The translations under genes were made by a program, and so were the position numbers. A model generated the notes under the pieces. The model was not told the DNA's origin, did not search any database, and was given only the letters and a program-made list of their open reading frames with translations. A DNA stretch of 64,000 bases from Caldilineaceae bacterium (GTDB taxonomy: Bacteria > Chloroflexota > Anaerolineae > Caldilineales > Caldilineaceae). The DNA lies in assembly GCA_018003515.1 (NCBI GenBank), contig JAGNDO010000016.1, positions 1 to 64,000 on the forward strand, in the 5' to 3' direction. Positions within the stretch are counted from its first letter, which is position 1, and each line of letters opens with the position of its first letter. This document shows positions 8,513-18,874 of the stretch, piece by piece.

Positions 8513-9832
8513 CTAATTTCCGCAGCTATCGGGATACATTTCCGGGCTGATGGCACCCAGGAAGTTGGTCGGATCACCATTCGCCACAAGATAGCCACCC
8601 ATGTTAATAAGGGTCGGATCGCCATTCTCATTGAAGCTGAACTCACCGGTGATTCCGTTGTATGTGCCGGTTCGCATGGCGTTCAGGATAGCGGCGCGGT
8701 CTGCGACACCGGCCCGCTCAATGGAATCCAGAATCACTTGCATAGCCTGATATGCATAGGTGCCCCAAGGGCTCGGCTCGGCATTGTATTTGGCTTTGTA
8801 ATCCAGGTAATAGCGCTGGCCGGCCTCGCTTGTCAGTTGGCTACCCGTCAAACCGGGGAAAGTAAGATAAACGTTGCCATTAGCAACGTCTGGACCACCT
8901 ACTTGCTCGATCAAAGCCTGATCCTGCAAGCCATCCGGCCCCATGAACTTGATTCCTTGGTCGAACAGACCCAGCGATGCCATCTGCTGAATGATCTGGG
9001 GGCCGCCGCTGTCAATCACAAAGCCGCCGTAAACCATATCTGGGTTGGCGGCCTTGATCTTGGTGAGCAACGCTCGGAAGTCAATATCTGTGGATTCAAC
9101 GCCGTCGCGGCCCACAATCTCGATTCCCATTTTTTCCGCCTGCTGGATGAATGCGTCGGCAACCCCCTTGCCGTAAAGTTGGCGGTCGTCAAGCACATAC
9201 ACTTTTTCGAAGCCCAGGCAACGAGCCCACGCGCCAGCTGACCATCCTTGCAGATCGTCCGAGGCGTTGGTGCGGAAGTAGTTGACCTCGCCTGATGGTC
9301 GGTAAATGTCCGGTTCGCCCTGATCCCACTCGTGGGTTAGGCCGGGATATGTATTTGCGGGGGAGATGTGAGCAATACCCGCTTTGTTGGTGATGGGCAT
9401 GGAGACCTTGGCCGCGCCGGAGTTATAGGTGCCAAAGTAAACCATGCAGTCGGGATCGCCAACACACTTCTGAGCGTTCTCAGATTCAATAGTGCCGTCC
9501 CAGGATCCGGTGGTGGGCGAAGCATCGTCCATATACGAGACCTCAATATTGAAACCACCTGGTCCAACACCACCATGATCCGCTAAATAATGTTCTAGGG
9601 CTAGGTCAACAGCCTCTGTCATGCTGCCACCGATGGGCAACATTGGACCTTGCAGGGGCCAACTAGTAAAGATTTTAATCGTACCACCCGCTGGCGCGGC
9701 AGCCGGGGCTTCGACGACAGCGGCGGGGGCTTCAACAGCCGCCGGGGCCGTGGCCGTGGTCTGACAAGCGGTGACAAAGAGGCCCAGTACTAAAACCAGG
9801 GCCACGAGCAAAAACAGACGCGAACGTACCAT
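8513..9832 (-). CDS. livK: Branched-chain amino acid ABC transporter substrate-binding lipoprotein (LivK-like)
   Basis: A 439-residue exported lipoprotein. It has a hydrophobic signal peptide ending in lipobox FVTAC (Cys near residue 23), a low-complexity Ala/Pro linker, then a periplasmic-binding-protein type I (Leu/Ile/Val receptor) fold beginning at GTIKIFTSWPLQGPM. It is the first gene of the operon. The ATG at 9832 is preceded by AAAAGGAGG. The actual ligand is uncertain, because this receptor family also binds amides, urea and aromatic compounds. Confidence 0.9.
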   Translation of the reverse strand: MVRSRLFLLVALVLVLGLFVTACQTTATAPAAVEAPAAVVEAPAAAPAGGTIKIFTSWPLQGPMLPIGGSMTEAVDLALEHYLADHGGVGPGGFNIEVSYMDDASPTTGSWDGTIESENAQKCVGDPDCMVYFGTYNSGAAKVSMPITNKAGIAHISPANTYPGLTHEWDQGEPDIYRPSGEVNYFRTNASDDLQGWSAGAWARCLGFEKVYVLDDRQLYGKGVADAFIQQAEKMGIEIVGRDGVESTDIDFRALLTKIKAANPDMVYGGFVIDSGGPQIIQQMASLGLFDQGIKFMGPDGLQDQALIEQVGGPDVANGNVYLTFPGLTGSQLTSEAGQRYYLDYKAKYNAEPSPWGTYAYQAMQVILDSIERAGVADRAAILNAMRTGTYNGITGEFSFNENGDPTLINMGGYLVANGDPTNFLGAISPEMYPDSCGN

Positions 9833-10049
9833 GATGTAATCCTCCTTTTGGATCGATCAAAGTGGGTTGGAAAAGCGTAGATACCCGAAAGAACCAGCAA
9901 AAGCGCAACAAAGCTCCGGCTCGACTTAGACGCCGAAAGGGAAAAGACATTCACCCGACGGGAAGTTCGGTGGGGCACTTGATAGATTGACGGACAATTG
10001 GTCAATAGAGAGGAGGGTCGTACACAGCCACTATCGGAAGAATGGCCTA

Positions 10050-10077
10050 ACTATAGCCGATCCAGAGCAAATGTCAA
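10050..10077 (-). promoter_or_regulatory. Predicted sigma-70 promoter of the liv operon
   Basis: On the minus strand there is TTGACA (10072-10077), a 16-base spacer and TATAGT (10050-10055). Transcription would start about 210 bases before the livK ATG, leaving a long leader in which no known riboswitch was recognised. Confidence 0.55.
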
Positions 10078-10100
10078 GTCACAAATCGAAAAACAGCTAC

Positions 10101-10197
10101 AAATAGGCCACAGATCTAACGGATCAGACGGATTTTTACGGATTATTCAAAAAGATCCGTCTTCATCCGTTAAATCCGTCCAATCCGTGGCCTATTT
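10101..10197. repeat. Inverted-repeat element of the GATCCGT family, copy 2
   Basis: The ends AAATAGGCCAC and GTGGCCTATTT mirror each other, and the body consists of ACGGAT units facing ATCCGT units. It lies directly after the stop codon of the cyanophycinase-like gene, comparable to copies at 959 and 56391. Confidence 0.75.
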
Positions 10198-10198
10198 T

Positions 10199-11089
10199 TT
10201 AGAATGCAGATTTGGTTGTGGCAGCTTCGGGGATGTCCGTGGCCTGGGGCGGATGGGCCGTGCGGCTGCCCAGGTCAAAGGTGTAGCCCTCACCCAGCAT
10301 GTGGAGTTGGATACCCAACATGCTCAAGGGGGCGTCCTGGGCGACCTCGTGGACGTTGGTATAGGTCATGCCCGCGCCGTCCACCACCAGGACGTTGTTT
10401 TGGCCAAAGACCTCCAGGTGATTGTTGGGGTAGATGATCACCCCGGCATCGGTCTTGAGGCCGATGCCCAGGAGGAAGGGGTTGTAGGCCACGGCGTTGA
10501 GCAACCGGGCCAACTGCATCCACGTCCCCGCCCGGTCGCTGGGGATGCTGTCCACGGCCACCCGGTTGGTGATGCCCAGGCCGGGCGCAAATTGGATCAA
10601 CTGGCGGTGCAGGTAGGGGTGGGCGGCAAAATCCTGGCGGGCGTCAAAGGAGATCATGTGCTCGCACAGGATGGCCCCGCCGCTACCCACGCCGCCGATG
10701 GTCTTGCCCTGGGCATTGCCCCTTCGCACGGCCTGGGCCAAGGGTGTCCCCCCCAAAAGGGAGGCCAGGCGCACGGGGTTTTCCCCCAACAGCAACAAGC
10801 CCGTGGCCTGGTCCACCATCTCCACAAGCTGGGGATTCTGGGCCTCGGCCCGGCTGCCAACGGTTGCCACGGTCACCGAGTCCGATTCCCAACGGTCAAA
10901 AAGATGGGCGAAGCGGTGGGCCGCCGCGTCCGTGGCCGCCTCCATGGACAAGATCAGCAGACGTGCCCCATAGGCCCCGGCGTTGTCCCAGAAAAATTGC
11001 AACAGCCGCTCTTCCGACCGAGGATCGTGGAGCGGACCAATAAAGACAATCGGGCCACGGGTGTAGCCGGGCAGAACAATAGCGGGCAT
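10199..11089 (-). CDS. Cyanophycinase-like protein (peptidase S51 family)
   Basis: A 296-residue protein resembling cyanophycinases, which cut the Asp-Arg polymer cyanophycin into beta-Asp-Arg dipeptides. Similarity is clearest in IGGVGSGGAI (residues 131-140, where cyanophycinases have a GTSAGA-type motif with the nucleophile Ser) and near the C-terminus in NPFLLGIGLKTDAGVI and VVDGAGMTYTN. The usual DQH-containing active-site segment is replaced by VDSIPSDRAGTW, and the Ser motif has one extra residue, so activity on cyanophycin is doubtful. There is no signal peptide. GGAG lies seven bases before the ATG. It is probably co-transcribed with the upstream lipoprotein gene across a heptamer repeat. 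No cyanophycin synthetase is seen nearby. Confidence 0.7.
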   Translation of the reverse strand: MPAIVLPGYTRGPIVFIGPLHDPRSEERLLQFFWDNAGAYGARLLILSMEAATDAAAHRFAHLFDRWESDSVTVATVGSRAEAQNPQLVEMVDQATGLLLLGENPVRLASLLGGTPLAQAVRRGNAQGKTIGGVGSGGAILCEHMISFDARQDFAAHPYLHRQLIQFAPGLGITNRVAVDSIPSDRAGTWMQLARLLNAVAYNPFLLGIGLKTDAGVIIYPNNHLEVFGQNNVLVVDGAGMTYTNVHEVAQDAPLSMLGIQLHMLGEGYTFDLGSRTAHPPQATDIPEAATTKSAF

Positions 11090-11103
11090 AGGATGCTCCA
11101 GGC

Positions 11104-11156
11104 GAATGGCGAATGGCGAATGGCGAATGGCGAATGGCGAATGGCGAATGGCGAAG
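11104..11156. repeat. Heptamer array GCGAATG
   Basis: Seven or more head-to-tail copies of GCGAATG lie between two minus-strand genes. The same heptamer forms a two-armed array at 40499-40598. Confidence 0.9.
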
Positions 11157-11157
11157 T

Positions 11158-12339
11158 CTATTGAAAGGTGATGGTACGCACAAGATCCATGAAGAATGGT
11201 TCGTGTTGGGCATAGCTTTGGACCGGGGCGGTGAGGGTGACGATGGCCACCTGTCCGCCCCTGTCGTCCAGGAAGATGGCCTGGACTGCCCGCAGCCTCA
11301 GATCGGGCACATCGTACAGGGCCGCGCCGTCCAGCCGATAGCGCAGGATGGCGGCGTCCCGGTTGCCCGTGCGCAGGCTGTCCACCACCCGTCCGCTGAT
11401 CAACGTGGCCGCCGGGGTTTGCTCCACCCCAAAACGGGCCGTGGCCAACAGGGAGGCCAAGGTGGCGCCCTGGCTGGGGGCCACCAGCACGGTGAAGTTG
11501 GGCACATAGTCGGAGTCGGCGGCGGTGGGCGTGGTCAACAGGCCGACCATGCGCAGCCCCCCGTCCGCGGCGGCCAGGGCGTCCATGCCGCCCAAGACCT
11601 GCTGCATCACCCCGGTGGACGCTTCCGCCCCCAAAGCCTCAAGCTGATCCCCAATGCCGTCCTCTGCCGATGGTGCCAGCACGGTCCAGCCAGCGGGGGC
11701 GAAGAGGGAGAGGCCCGCGCCCGGCACATCGGCCTGGGCCGTGTGGTCAACCCAGCCCAAGGGCACAGACACTGCCGGAGACGTGGCCGTGGGCAAAATC
11801 ACCACAGCGGGGGCCACGGTCGGGGTTGCCGTTGGCGAAGGCATGGCGGTGGGCACAGGCGTCTCGGTTGAGGTTGATGTGGCCGTCGCCGTGGCCGTGG
11901 GGGTGGGGGTGGGGGATGGCGTGACCGTTTCCGTCGCAGTCGGTGTTGCGGTCGGCGTTTCGGTTGAGGTTGATGTGGCAGTCGCCGTGGGGGTGGGGGT
12001 GGGGGATGGCGTGACCGTTTCCGTCGCAGTCGGTGTTGCGGTCGGCGTTTCGGTTGAAGTTGATGTGGCCGTGGCCGTGGGGGTGGGGGTGGCGGATGGC
12101 GTGGCCGTTTCGGTCGCCGTGGCCGTCGGCGTGGCGGACGGGGTTGCGGTCGCCGATGGCGTGGGGGTAGCCGTCCCCGTGGCCGTGGGGGTGGCGGATG
12201 GCGTGGCCGTGGGGGTGATGGTGGGCGTCACTGTGGCCGTGGGGGTAGGCGTGGGCATACGCGGGGGCGGCGGCGCGATAATCGAACAGCCACCCAGCCC
12301 TATGAGCAACACGATGATCAATATCAACTTGGCGTACAC
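11158..12339 (-). CDS. Lipoprotein with Thr-Pro repeat stalk and PsbP/DcrB-like C-terminal domain
   Basis: A predicted 393-residue surface lipoprotein. The GTG start at 12339 has GGAG six bases upstream and gives a compact signal peptide with lipobox LGGC; an ATG at 12411 gives a longer, less typical signal. About 160 residues of Thr/Pro/Ala/Ser repeats follow, coded by DNA repeats of about 90 bases (30 residues), probably an extended cell-wall spacer. The last 200 residues form a globular domain starting near [10 protein letters not shown] and containing [10 protein letters not shown] and a final strand pattern ending in MDLVRTITF. It resembles the Mog1/PsbP/DcrB fold by pattern only. Function unknown. 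Confidence 0.75.
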   Translation of the reverse strand: MYAKLILIIVLLIGLGGCSIIAPPPPRMPTPTPTATVTPTITPTATPSATPTATGTATPTPSATATPSATPTATATETATPSATPTPTATATSTSTETPTATPTATETVTPSPTPTPTATATSTSTETPTATPTATETVTPSPTPTPTATATATSTSTETPVPTAMPSPTATPTVAPAVVILPTATSPAVSVPLGWVDHTAQADVPGAGLSLFAPAGWTVLAPSAEDGIGDQLEALGAEASTGVMQQVLGGMDALAAADGGLRMVGLLTTPTAADSDYVPNFTVLVAPSQGATLASLLATARFGVEQTPAATLISGRVVDSLRTGNRDAAILRYRLDGAALYDVPDLRLRAVQAIFLDDRGGQVAIVTLTAPVQSYAQHEPFFMDLVRTITFQ

Positions 12340-12539
12340 TCGATACTCCACGGGTAGAGTTCCCAACATGGCAAAACATGGCTTTCCAAATAGCTTGGCG
12401 AGGTTCGGCACCCACTATTGTAGCAAAAGGCCCAACTTCTGCCCAACCACACCACAGGTAGATCAACACCACGGCCGCGGCATCTTGATGTGCATCACTT
12501 ATAGGTTTGGATGGACTTGGTTTGAGAAAATTTTCACTA

Positions 12540-12568
12540 TAGACGCGCGCAGAAAACAGGTCTATAAT
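12540..12568 (+). promoter_or_regulatory. Predicted sigma-70 promoter, twin of the one at 14278
   Basis: TAGACG (12540-12545), a 17-base spacer and TATAAT (12563-12568). The block CTATAGAC-18 bases-TATAATA is repeated exactly in spacing before the LysM gene at 14418. Confidence 0.75.
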
Positions 12569-12604
12569 AAGCAGATGCATGGGTTTTCCACTTTTTTCCC
12601 CAAT

Positions 12605-12621
12605 AGTCCGCCCCTCGGACT
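12605..12621 (+). promoter_or_regulatory. Conserved 5' leader hairpin AGTCCG-CCCCT-CGGACT
   Basis: A 6 bp stem with a CCCCT loop, in the leader about 35 bases after the -10 box. The same hairpin at 14341 has the outer A-T pair replaced by G-C, a compensatory change that favours a real RNA structure. Confidence 0.6.
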
Positions 12622-12778
12622 GTGAAGGTTCCGCCCCTCTTCTCCATTGTGCCATCTTCGTCTCTGTTCTGCTTGTCATCACGCGTTGGAGGCTTCTACG
12701 CGTTCCTCATCCTCCGACATCTATCTGCACACACCCATTTCGTCTATCCTGAAACATTTTCAAGAAAGGAGTCCAAGG

Positions 12779-14188
12779 ATGAACCGCCAGCGTTGTTTGT
12801 CGTTGATTCTTGTTTCCTGTCTCTTCTTGCTGGCCGCCTGCCCAGCGGCCCCCACTCAACCAGCCCCCGCCGCAGCGCCCCCCGCGCCCACAGAGACTGT
12901 TGCGCTCGCGCTACCCACCTCCACACCCGTCCCGGCTCTCCCCGGCCCAGCCGACATTGTGCTAGCCGCCATTGCACCCCTTGCGCCCGGCGCGGGGGGT
13001 GATGCCGCCGCCGTGACCAAATCCATGACCTTCTATAATGACAAAGTCGTCGCCTCGATCCTGGGCAATCCCGTGGGCGACTTCACCTTTGATGGCAAGG
13101 CCCAGATGACGTCCGAATATATCGGTCTGGTCCAGAACGATCACATGCGCATGGCGGTCATGGATCTGGTGGAAACCGGCGACACCGTGACCGGCATGGT
13201 GCATATCTTTGGCGACAAGGCCGCGTACTACGGGGCCAGCCCCTTTGTGCTGACCGGCGAGTTCGTGGTCAATGACGGGCTAATCACAAAGCAGACCCTA
13301 ACCTTCACCGCGGAGAGCGCGGCCCAACTCCTGGCTGGGCTGACGTCTGAGCAGGTGATCCTGGCCTTCGCCAAACAGGCGGCCAACCCCATGACCGTTG
13401 ATAATGTTGACGCCTATCTCAGATTTTATGCTGATGATGCGGTCTATACCGTGCCCGGTGGACCCGAAACTACCCAGGTCTTTAGCGGAAAACCGGCGAT
13501 TCGCGCCAATCTTCTCGTCAATGACGCCCAAGAGAGCGCCCACACCGTGAACAATATCACCATCCTGGCCATTCACGGCGACACGGTGACTACACGCAAC
13601 GTGTCCACTTCCGACTGGATGCAAGATCTGACCAAGGATGCGTGGGTGGCGACCGAAGTATTCGTGATCAAAGATGGCCTGATCGCCGCAGATTATTGGG
13701 AACCAGATCCAAATTCCGTCGTAAAAGCTGTTGAGGTCATTGCTGGCAACGGCTACGATCTGCACCCCAAGCCCACCGGAGACGCGGAGATCACCATCGT
13801 CCAGTCAGCCGTGGCCCCCTGGACGGGGGATACGGTGACCGCGGCGACGGTTGACGAGTCCCTGCGCTGGTATGCGGACGATGCCACCTTTACCATCCTG
13901 GGTCTGCCCGAGGGCATTGAGGTCTATAAGGGCAAGGCAACCCTGCGCCTGCTGATGGAATCGTGGGTCGCCATGCACCAGCGCTGGGAAGTCGAGCCGA
14001 TCATGCGGGTCAGAAATGAAGTCACCACCCGCACCCTGACCTGGCTTGACCCGACTGTTGCAATGGGCATTGCCCCTATTGAAGCCACAGAGGTCTGGGT
14101 GGTAAGCAACGGTTTGGTCCAGAGCGAAACCTGGGTGATCAGCCCAGCTTCGCTGGAGGCATTGATAAAAGCGATGGCGGCTCCATAA
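12779..14188 (+). CDS. Lipoprotein with three tandem NTF2/SnoaL-like domains
   Basis: A 469-residue exported lipoprotein. The signal peptide ends in lipobox LLAAC (Cys at about residue 21), followed by a Pro/Ala linker. Three similar domains follow, each with a helix ending in YADDA-like or FYNDK motifs, a middle segment with FSGKPAIR / VYKGKATLR / FDGKAQMT, and closing strands with FVVNDGLI / FVIKDGLI / WVVSNGLV. This is the SnoaL-like polyketide cyclase/NTF2 pattern repeated at about residues 75-190, 205-325 and 350-465. No catalytic His/Asp set is obvious, so binding is as likely as enzymatic activity. The ATG at 12779 has AAAGGAG upstream. The promoter and leader match those of the LysM gene downstream, suggesting joint control. 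Confidence 0.8.
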   Translation: MNRQRCLSLILVSCLFLLAACPAAPTQPAPAAAPPAPTETVALALPTSTPVPALPGPADIVLAAIAPLAPGAGGDAAAVTKSMTFYNDKVVASILGNPVGDFTFDGKAQMTSEYIGLVQNDHMRMAVMDLVETGDTVTGMVHIFGDKAAYYGASPFVLTGEFVVNDGLITKQTLTFTAESAAQLLAGLTSEQVILAFAKQAANPMTVDNVDAYLRFYADDAVYTVPGGPETTQVFSGKPAIRANLLVNDAQESAHTVNNITILAIHGDTVTTRNVSTSDWMQDLTKDAWVATEVFVIKDGLIAADYWEPDPNSVVKAVEVIAGNGYDLHPKPTGDAEITIVQSAVAPWTGDTVTAATVDESLRWYADDATFTILGLPEGIEVYKGKATLRLLMESWVAMHQRWEVEPIMRVRNEVTTRTLTWLDPTVAMGIAPIEATEVWVVSNGLVQSETWVISPASLEALIKAMAAP

Positions 14189-14221
14189 CCGCAGTTCATC
14201 GCCGAATGTCGAGACTACTTT

Positions 14222-14255
14222 GGGGGTGACGCTGCCAGGGGGTAGCGTCACCCCC
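14222..14255 (+). terminator. Hairpin after the NTF2-repeat lipoprotein gene
   Basis: 12 bp arms GGGGGTGACGCT and AGCGTCACCCCC enclose a 10-base loop. There is no T-run, so termination strength is uncertain. Confidence 0.55.
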
Positions 14256-14277
14256 GCGCCCATCTGCAAAAAAGCTA

Positions 14278-14306
14278 TAGACATCAGCACAAAGTGCCAC
14301 TATAAT
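14278..14306 (+). promoter_or_regulatory. Predicted sigma-70 promoter of the LysM gene
   Basis: TAGACA (14278-14283), a 17-base spacer and TATAAT (14301-14306). It shares CTATAGAC and the downstream ATAGATAGATG-like context with the promoter at 12540. Confidence 0.8.
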
Positions 14307-14340
14307 AGATAGATGTTTTTCGTCCCCTGCCCTCCCCACT

Positions 14341-14357
14341 GGTCCGCCCCTCGGACC
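14341..14357 (+). promoter_or_regulatory. Conserved 5' leader hairpin GGTCCG-CCCCT-CGGACC
   Basis: A 6 bp stem and CCCCT loop, the counterpart of 12605-12621 with one covarying base pair. It lies in the leader of the LysM gene, about 60 bases before the ribosome binding site. Confidence 0.6.
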
Positions 14358-14417
14358 CCGTGACAGTGTTGTCTCTTCTTGATCATCCTGCTTGTCTACC
14401 TTTTGAAGGAGGAGTCT

Positions 14418-14837
14418 ATGCGCACGTCACGTATTCTTGTCGTTGTTCTGGTCCTTGCTTTGCTGTTGGCCGTTTTCCCGTCCGCGGTGATGGCCGCACC
14501 AAGCGAGGGTATCTTCTACAGTTGTGATGTCAGCTATCGGGTGCGGGCCGGCGATACCCTCTCCCAGATCGCCAAGAGCAATGGGGTTTACACGGCCACG
14601 TTGGTAAACCTCAACGGCATTGCCAACCCCAACCGCATCTATGTGGGCCAGATCCTTTGTCTGCGCGGGGGGAGCTATTCGGCCGCCGGGTATCGCTATG
14701 TGGTGGTGGCTGGGGACACCCTCAGCGCCATCGCCCGCAATTTCGGCTACAGCATCTCGTATTTGGCCTCCGTGAACCACATTGTCAACCCCAACTACAT
14801 CGTCGTGGGCCAGGTGATCATCATTCCCAAGTGGTAA
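14418..14837 (+). CDS. Secreted protein with two LysM domains
   Basis: A 139-residue exported protein. A cleavable signal peptide ending near VMA-AP is followed by two LysM repeats: YRVRAGDTLSQIAK...IYVGQILCL (about 45-87) and YVVVAGDTLSAIARNF...IVVGQVIIIP (about 95-137). LysM binds N-acetylglucosamine-containing glycans such as peptidoglycan. There is no catalytic domain, so the role may be adhesion or envelope scaffolding. The start ATG at 14418 follows AAGGAGGAG. It is expressed from a promoter and leader almost identical to those of the upstream lipoprotein gene and ends at a strong terminator. Confidence 0.9.
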   Translation: MRTSRILVVVLVLALLLAVFPSAVMAAPSEGIFYSCDVSYRVRAGDTLSQIAKSNGVYTATLVNLNGIANPNRIYVGQILCLRGGSYSAAGYRYVVVAGDTLSAIARNFGYSISYLASVNHIVNPNYIVVGQVIIIPKW

Positions 14838-14852
14838 CCCACGCGCAGGAAA

Positions 14853-14897
14853 TCAAAAAAGGGGGCGTGTCCACATGGACGCGCCCCCTTTTTTGAT
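14853..14897. terminator. Bidirectional terminator
   Basis: TCAAAAAAGGGGGCG faces CGCCCCCTTTTTTGA around a small loop with additional pairing. The A-run and T-run flanks allow use by both the LysM gene and the convergent uvrA gene. Confidence 0.85.
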
Positions 14898-14901
14898 TCA
14901 A

Positions 14902-14929
14902 CCCTTCCACCCTTCACCCGCTCACCCGC

Positions 14930-14933
<4 letters not shown>
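14902..14933. repeat. Single-arm heptamer repeat (CACCCGCT/CACCCTT) at the uvrA stop
   Basis: A short run of the reverse complement of GGGTGAA/GGGTGAG units. The uvrA stop codon TGA (14932-14930) is one of the TGA triplets of the repeat. Confidence 0.7.
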
Positions 14934-17962
<3,029 letters not shown>

Positions 17963-17993
17963 CGCCCTTGTCCTTTTCGCTCACTCACCACAA

Positions 17994-18026
17994 AGAAGTT
18001 CGACTTTTTGCAAAAGTCGAACTTCT
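17994..18026. promoter_or_regulatory. Perfect 15-bp-arm hairpin in the uvrA leader
   Basis: Arms AGAAGTTCGACTTTT and AAAAGTCGAACTTCT enclose a 3-base loop, between the uvrA promoter and its start codon. It could affect mRNA stability or attenuation; no regulator is known. Confidence 0.6.
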
Positions 18027-18046
18027 GGTTGTCGTCACAGATGCTC

Positions 18047-18060
18047 CGAACATGCGTTCG
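18047..18060. promoter_or_regulatory. Candidate LexA (SOS) box of uvrA
   Basis: CGAACATGCGTTCG fits 13 of 14 positions of the Gram-positive type LexA consensus CGAACRNRYGTTYC. It is the centre of a 28-base palindrome (18040-18067) and lies immediately downstream of the -10 box, where bound repressor would block initiation. Confidence 0.7.
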
Positions 18061-18071
18061 GAGCATCCTTT

Positions 18072-18100
18072 ATTTTAGTCGATTTCAAACTGAATCACAA
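18072..18100 (-). promoter_or_regulatory. Predicted uvrA promoter
   Basis: On the minus strand there is TTGTGA (18095-18100), a 17-base spacer and TAAAAT (18072-18077). The predicted start falls inside the SOS-like palindrome. Confidence 0.65.
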
Positions 18101-18167
18101 GTATACAACAGGGGGTCAAATGTGGACTGTGGCGGCGCGTCCAAAAGGGAGTTTGCCAAGAAAACTG

Positions 18168-18213
18168 ACCAAAAAGAGACCGGAACCGCTTATGGTTCCG
18201 GTCTCTTTTTGGT
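18168..18213. terminator. Terminator of the dynamin-to-Nudix operon
   Basis: 20 bp perfect arms (18168-18187 and 18194-18213), whose outer part is A-rich/T-rich and inner part GC-rich, give a T-run for the minus-strand transcript. It is two bases from the Nudix stop codon. Confidence 0.85.
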
Positions 18214-18214
18214 T

Positions 18215-18874
18215 TCAGTCAAAGAAGGGCGGCAAATCCGGCTGCATCTGCCAGGCCAAAGCGTGGCGGATGCGGGGACCGTGGCCGAGGGACAGGGTCA
18301 ACTCGGCGATCTGGGATGGGGTGAACCAGCCCAGGTCCAGGATCTCGTTGGCGGTAGACGGGGATGCTGGGGGCGTGTCCCCGGGGGAACCGGCGAAGAG
18401 GATGTGATAGAGGTGGCGGCTGGTCTGTCCGCCGGCATGGGTGCTGTCGAAGAGGCCGAGGAAGCGGTCGATCTGGACCGTATAGCCGGTCTCCTCCAAG
18501 ACTTCTCGGGCCGCCCCCAGGGCCGGAGTTTCCCCCACTTCGCAGGCACCGCCGGGCATGGCCCAGCAATGGTTGTCCGCCCGCTGGATCAACAACATGC
18601 GCCCGGACGGGTCAAAAACGGCGGTGTCCACCACGGCTAGGGGCGTTTTGAAATCCAAATCGGCCAAAAATCGCTGTTCGATCTGGCCAGATAACTCCGG
18701 GTGGACCAACCCGGTCAAGCGGGCGGCGATGGCCATGACCGTGTGAAAGCGCTCAATCTGATACGGATCCTCGGTGAAGTTGAGACCGTTAGCCGCCAAC
18801 GAGCGGAGTTGATCCGCCATCAACACCAACTCCGGGGCCACATCCGCCACGGGAATCCATCCGTTGTCACCCAT
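18215..18874 (-). CDS. Nudix hydrolase with N-terminal helical domain
   Basis: A 219-residue nucleoside-diphosphate-linked hydrolase. The full Nudix box is visible, from GGACEVGETPALGA through REVLEETGY (about residues 105-128), the Mg-binding catalytic loop. The first 60 residues (DQLRSLAANGLNF...YQIERFHTVMAIAARL) fit the NUDIX_N_2 helical domain that often precedes ADP-ribose/NDP-sugar type Nudix enzymes. It is the last gene of an operon and overlaps the GNAT gene upstream by eight bases. The substrate is not predictable. Confidence 0.92.
   Translation of the reverse strand: MGDNGWIPVADVAPELVLMADQLRSLAANGLNFTEDPYQIERFHTVMAIAARLTGLVHPELSGQIEQRFLADLDFKTPLAVVDTAVFDPSGRMLLIQRADNHCWAMPGGACEVGETPALGAAREVLEETGYTVQIDRFLGLFDSTHAGGQTSRHLYHILFAGSPGDTPPASPSTANEILDLGWFTPSQIAELTLSLGHGPRIRHALAWQMQPDLPPFFD

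Larger units (their letters stand above)
9833..10198. other. Intergenic region upstream of livK
   Basis: No gene is visible. It contains the livK ribosome binding site, a leader of about 200 bases, the predicted promoter and the second copy of the GATCCGT inverted-repeat element. Confidence 0.7.
12340..12778. other. Divergent intergenic region between two lipoprotein genes
   Basis: No gene is supported. The right half holds a clear plus-strand promoter and a leader of about 200 bases containing a small hairpin. Nothing recognisable was found in 12412-12530 apart from probable upstream sequence of the minus-strand lipoprotein gene. Confidence 0.6.

Noticed and set aside
9833-10050. Possible riboswitch in the liv leader
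   Set aside because: A leader of about 210 bases exists, but I could not match any known riboswitch core or T-box sequence, and no terminator/antiterminator pair is evident.
11800-12260. Considered as a CRISPR or intergenic satellite repeat
   Set aside because: The periodicity is in frame and codes a Thr-Pro stalk of a lipoprotein with a good signal peptide.
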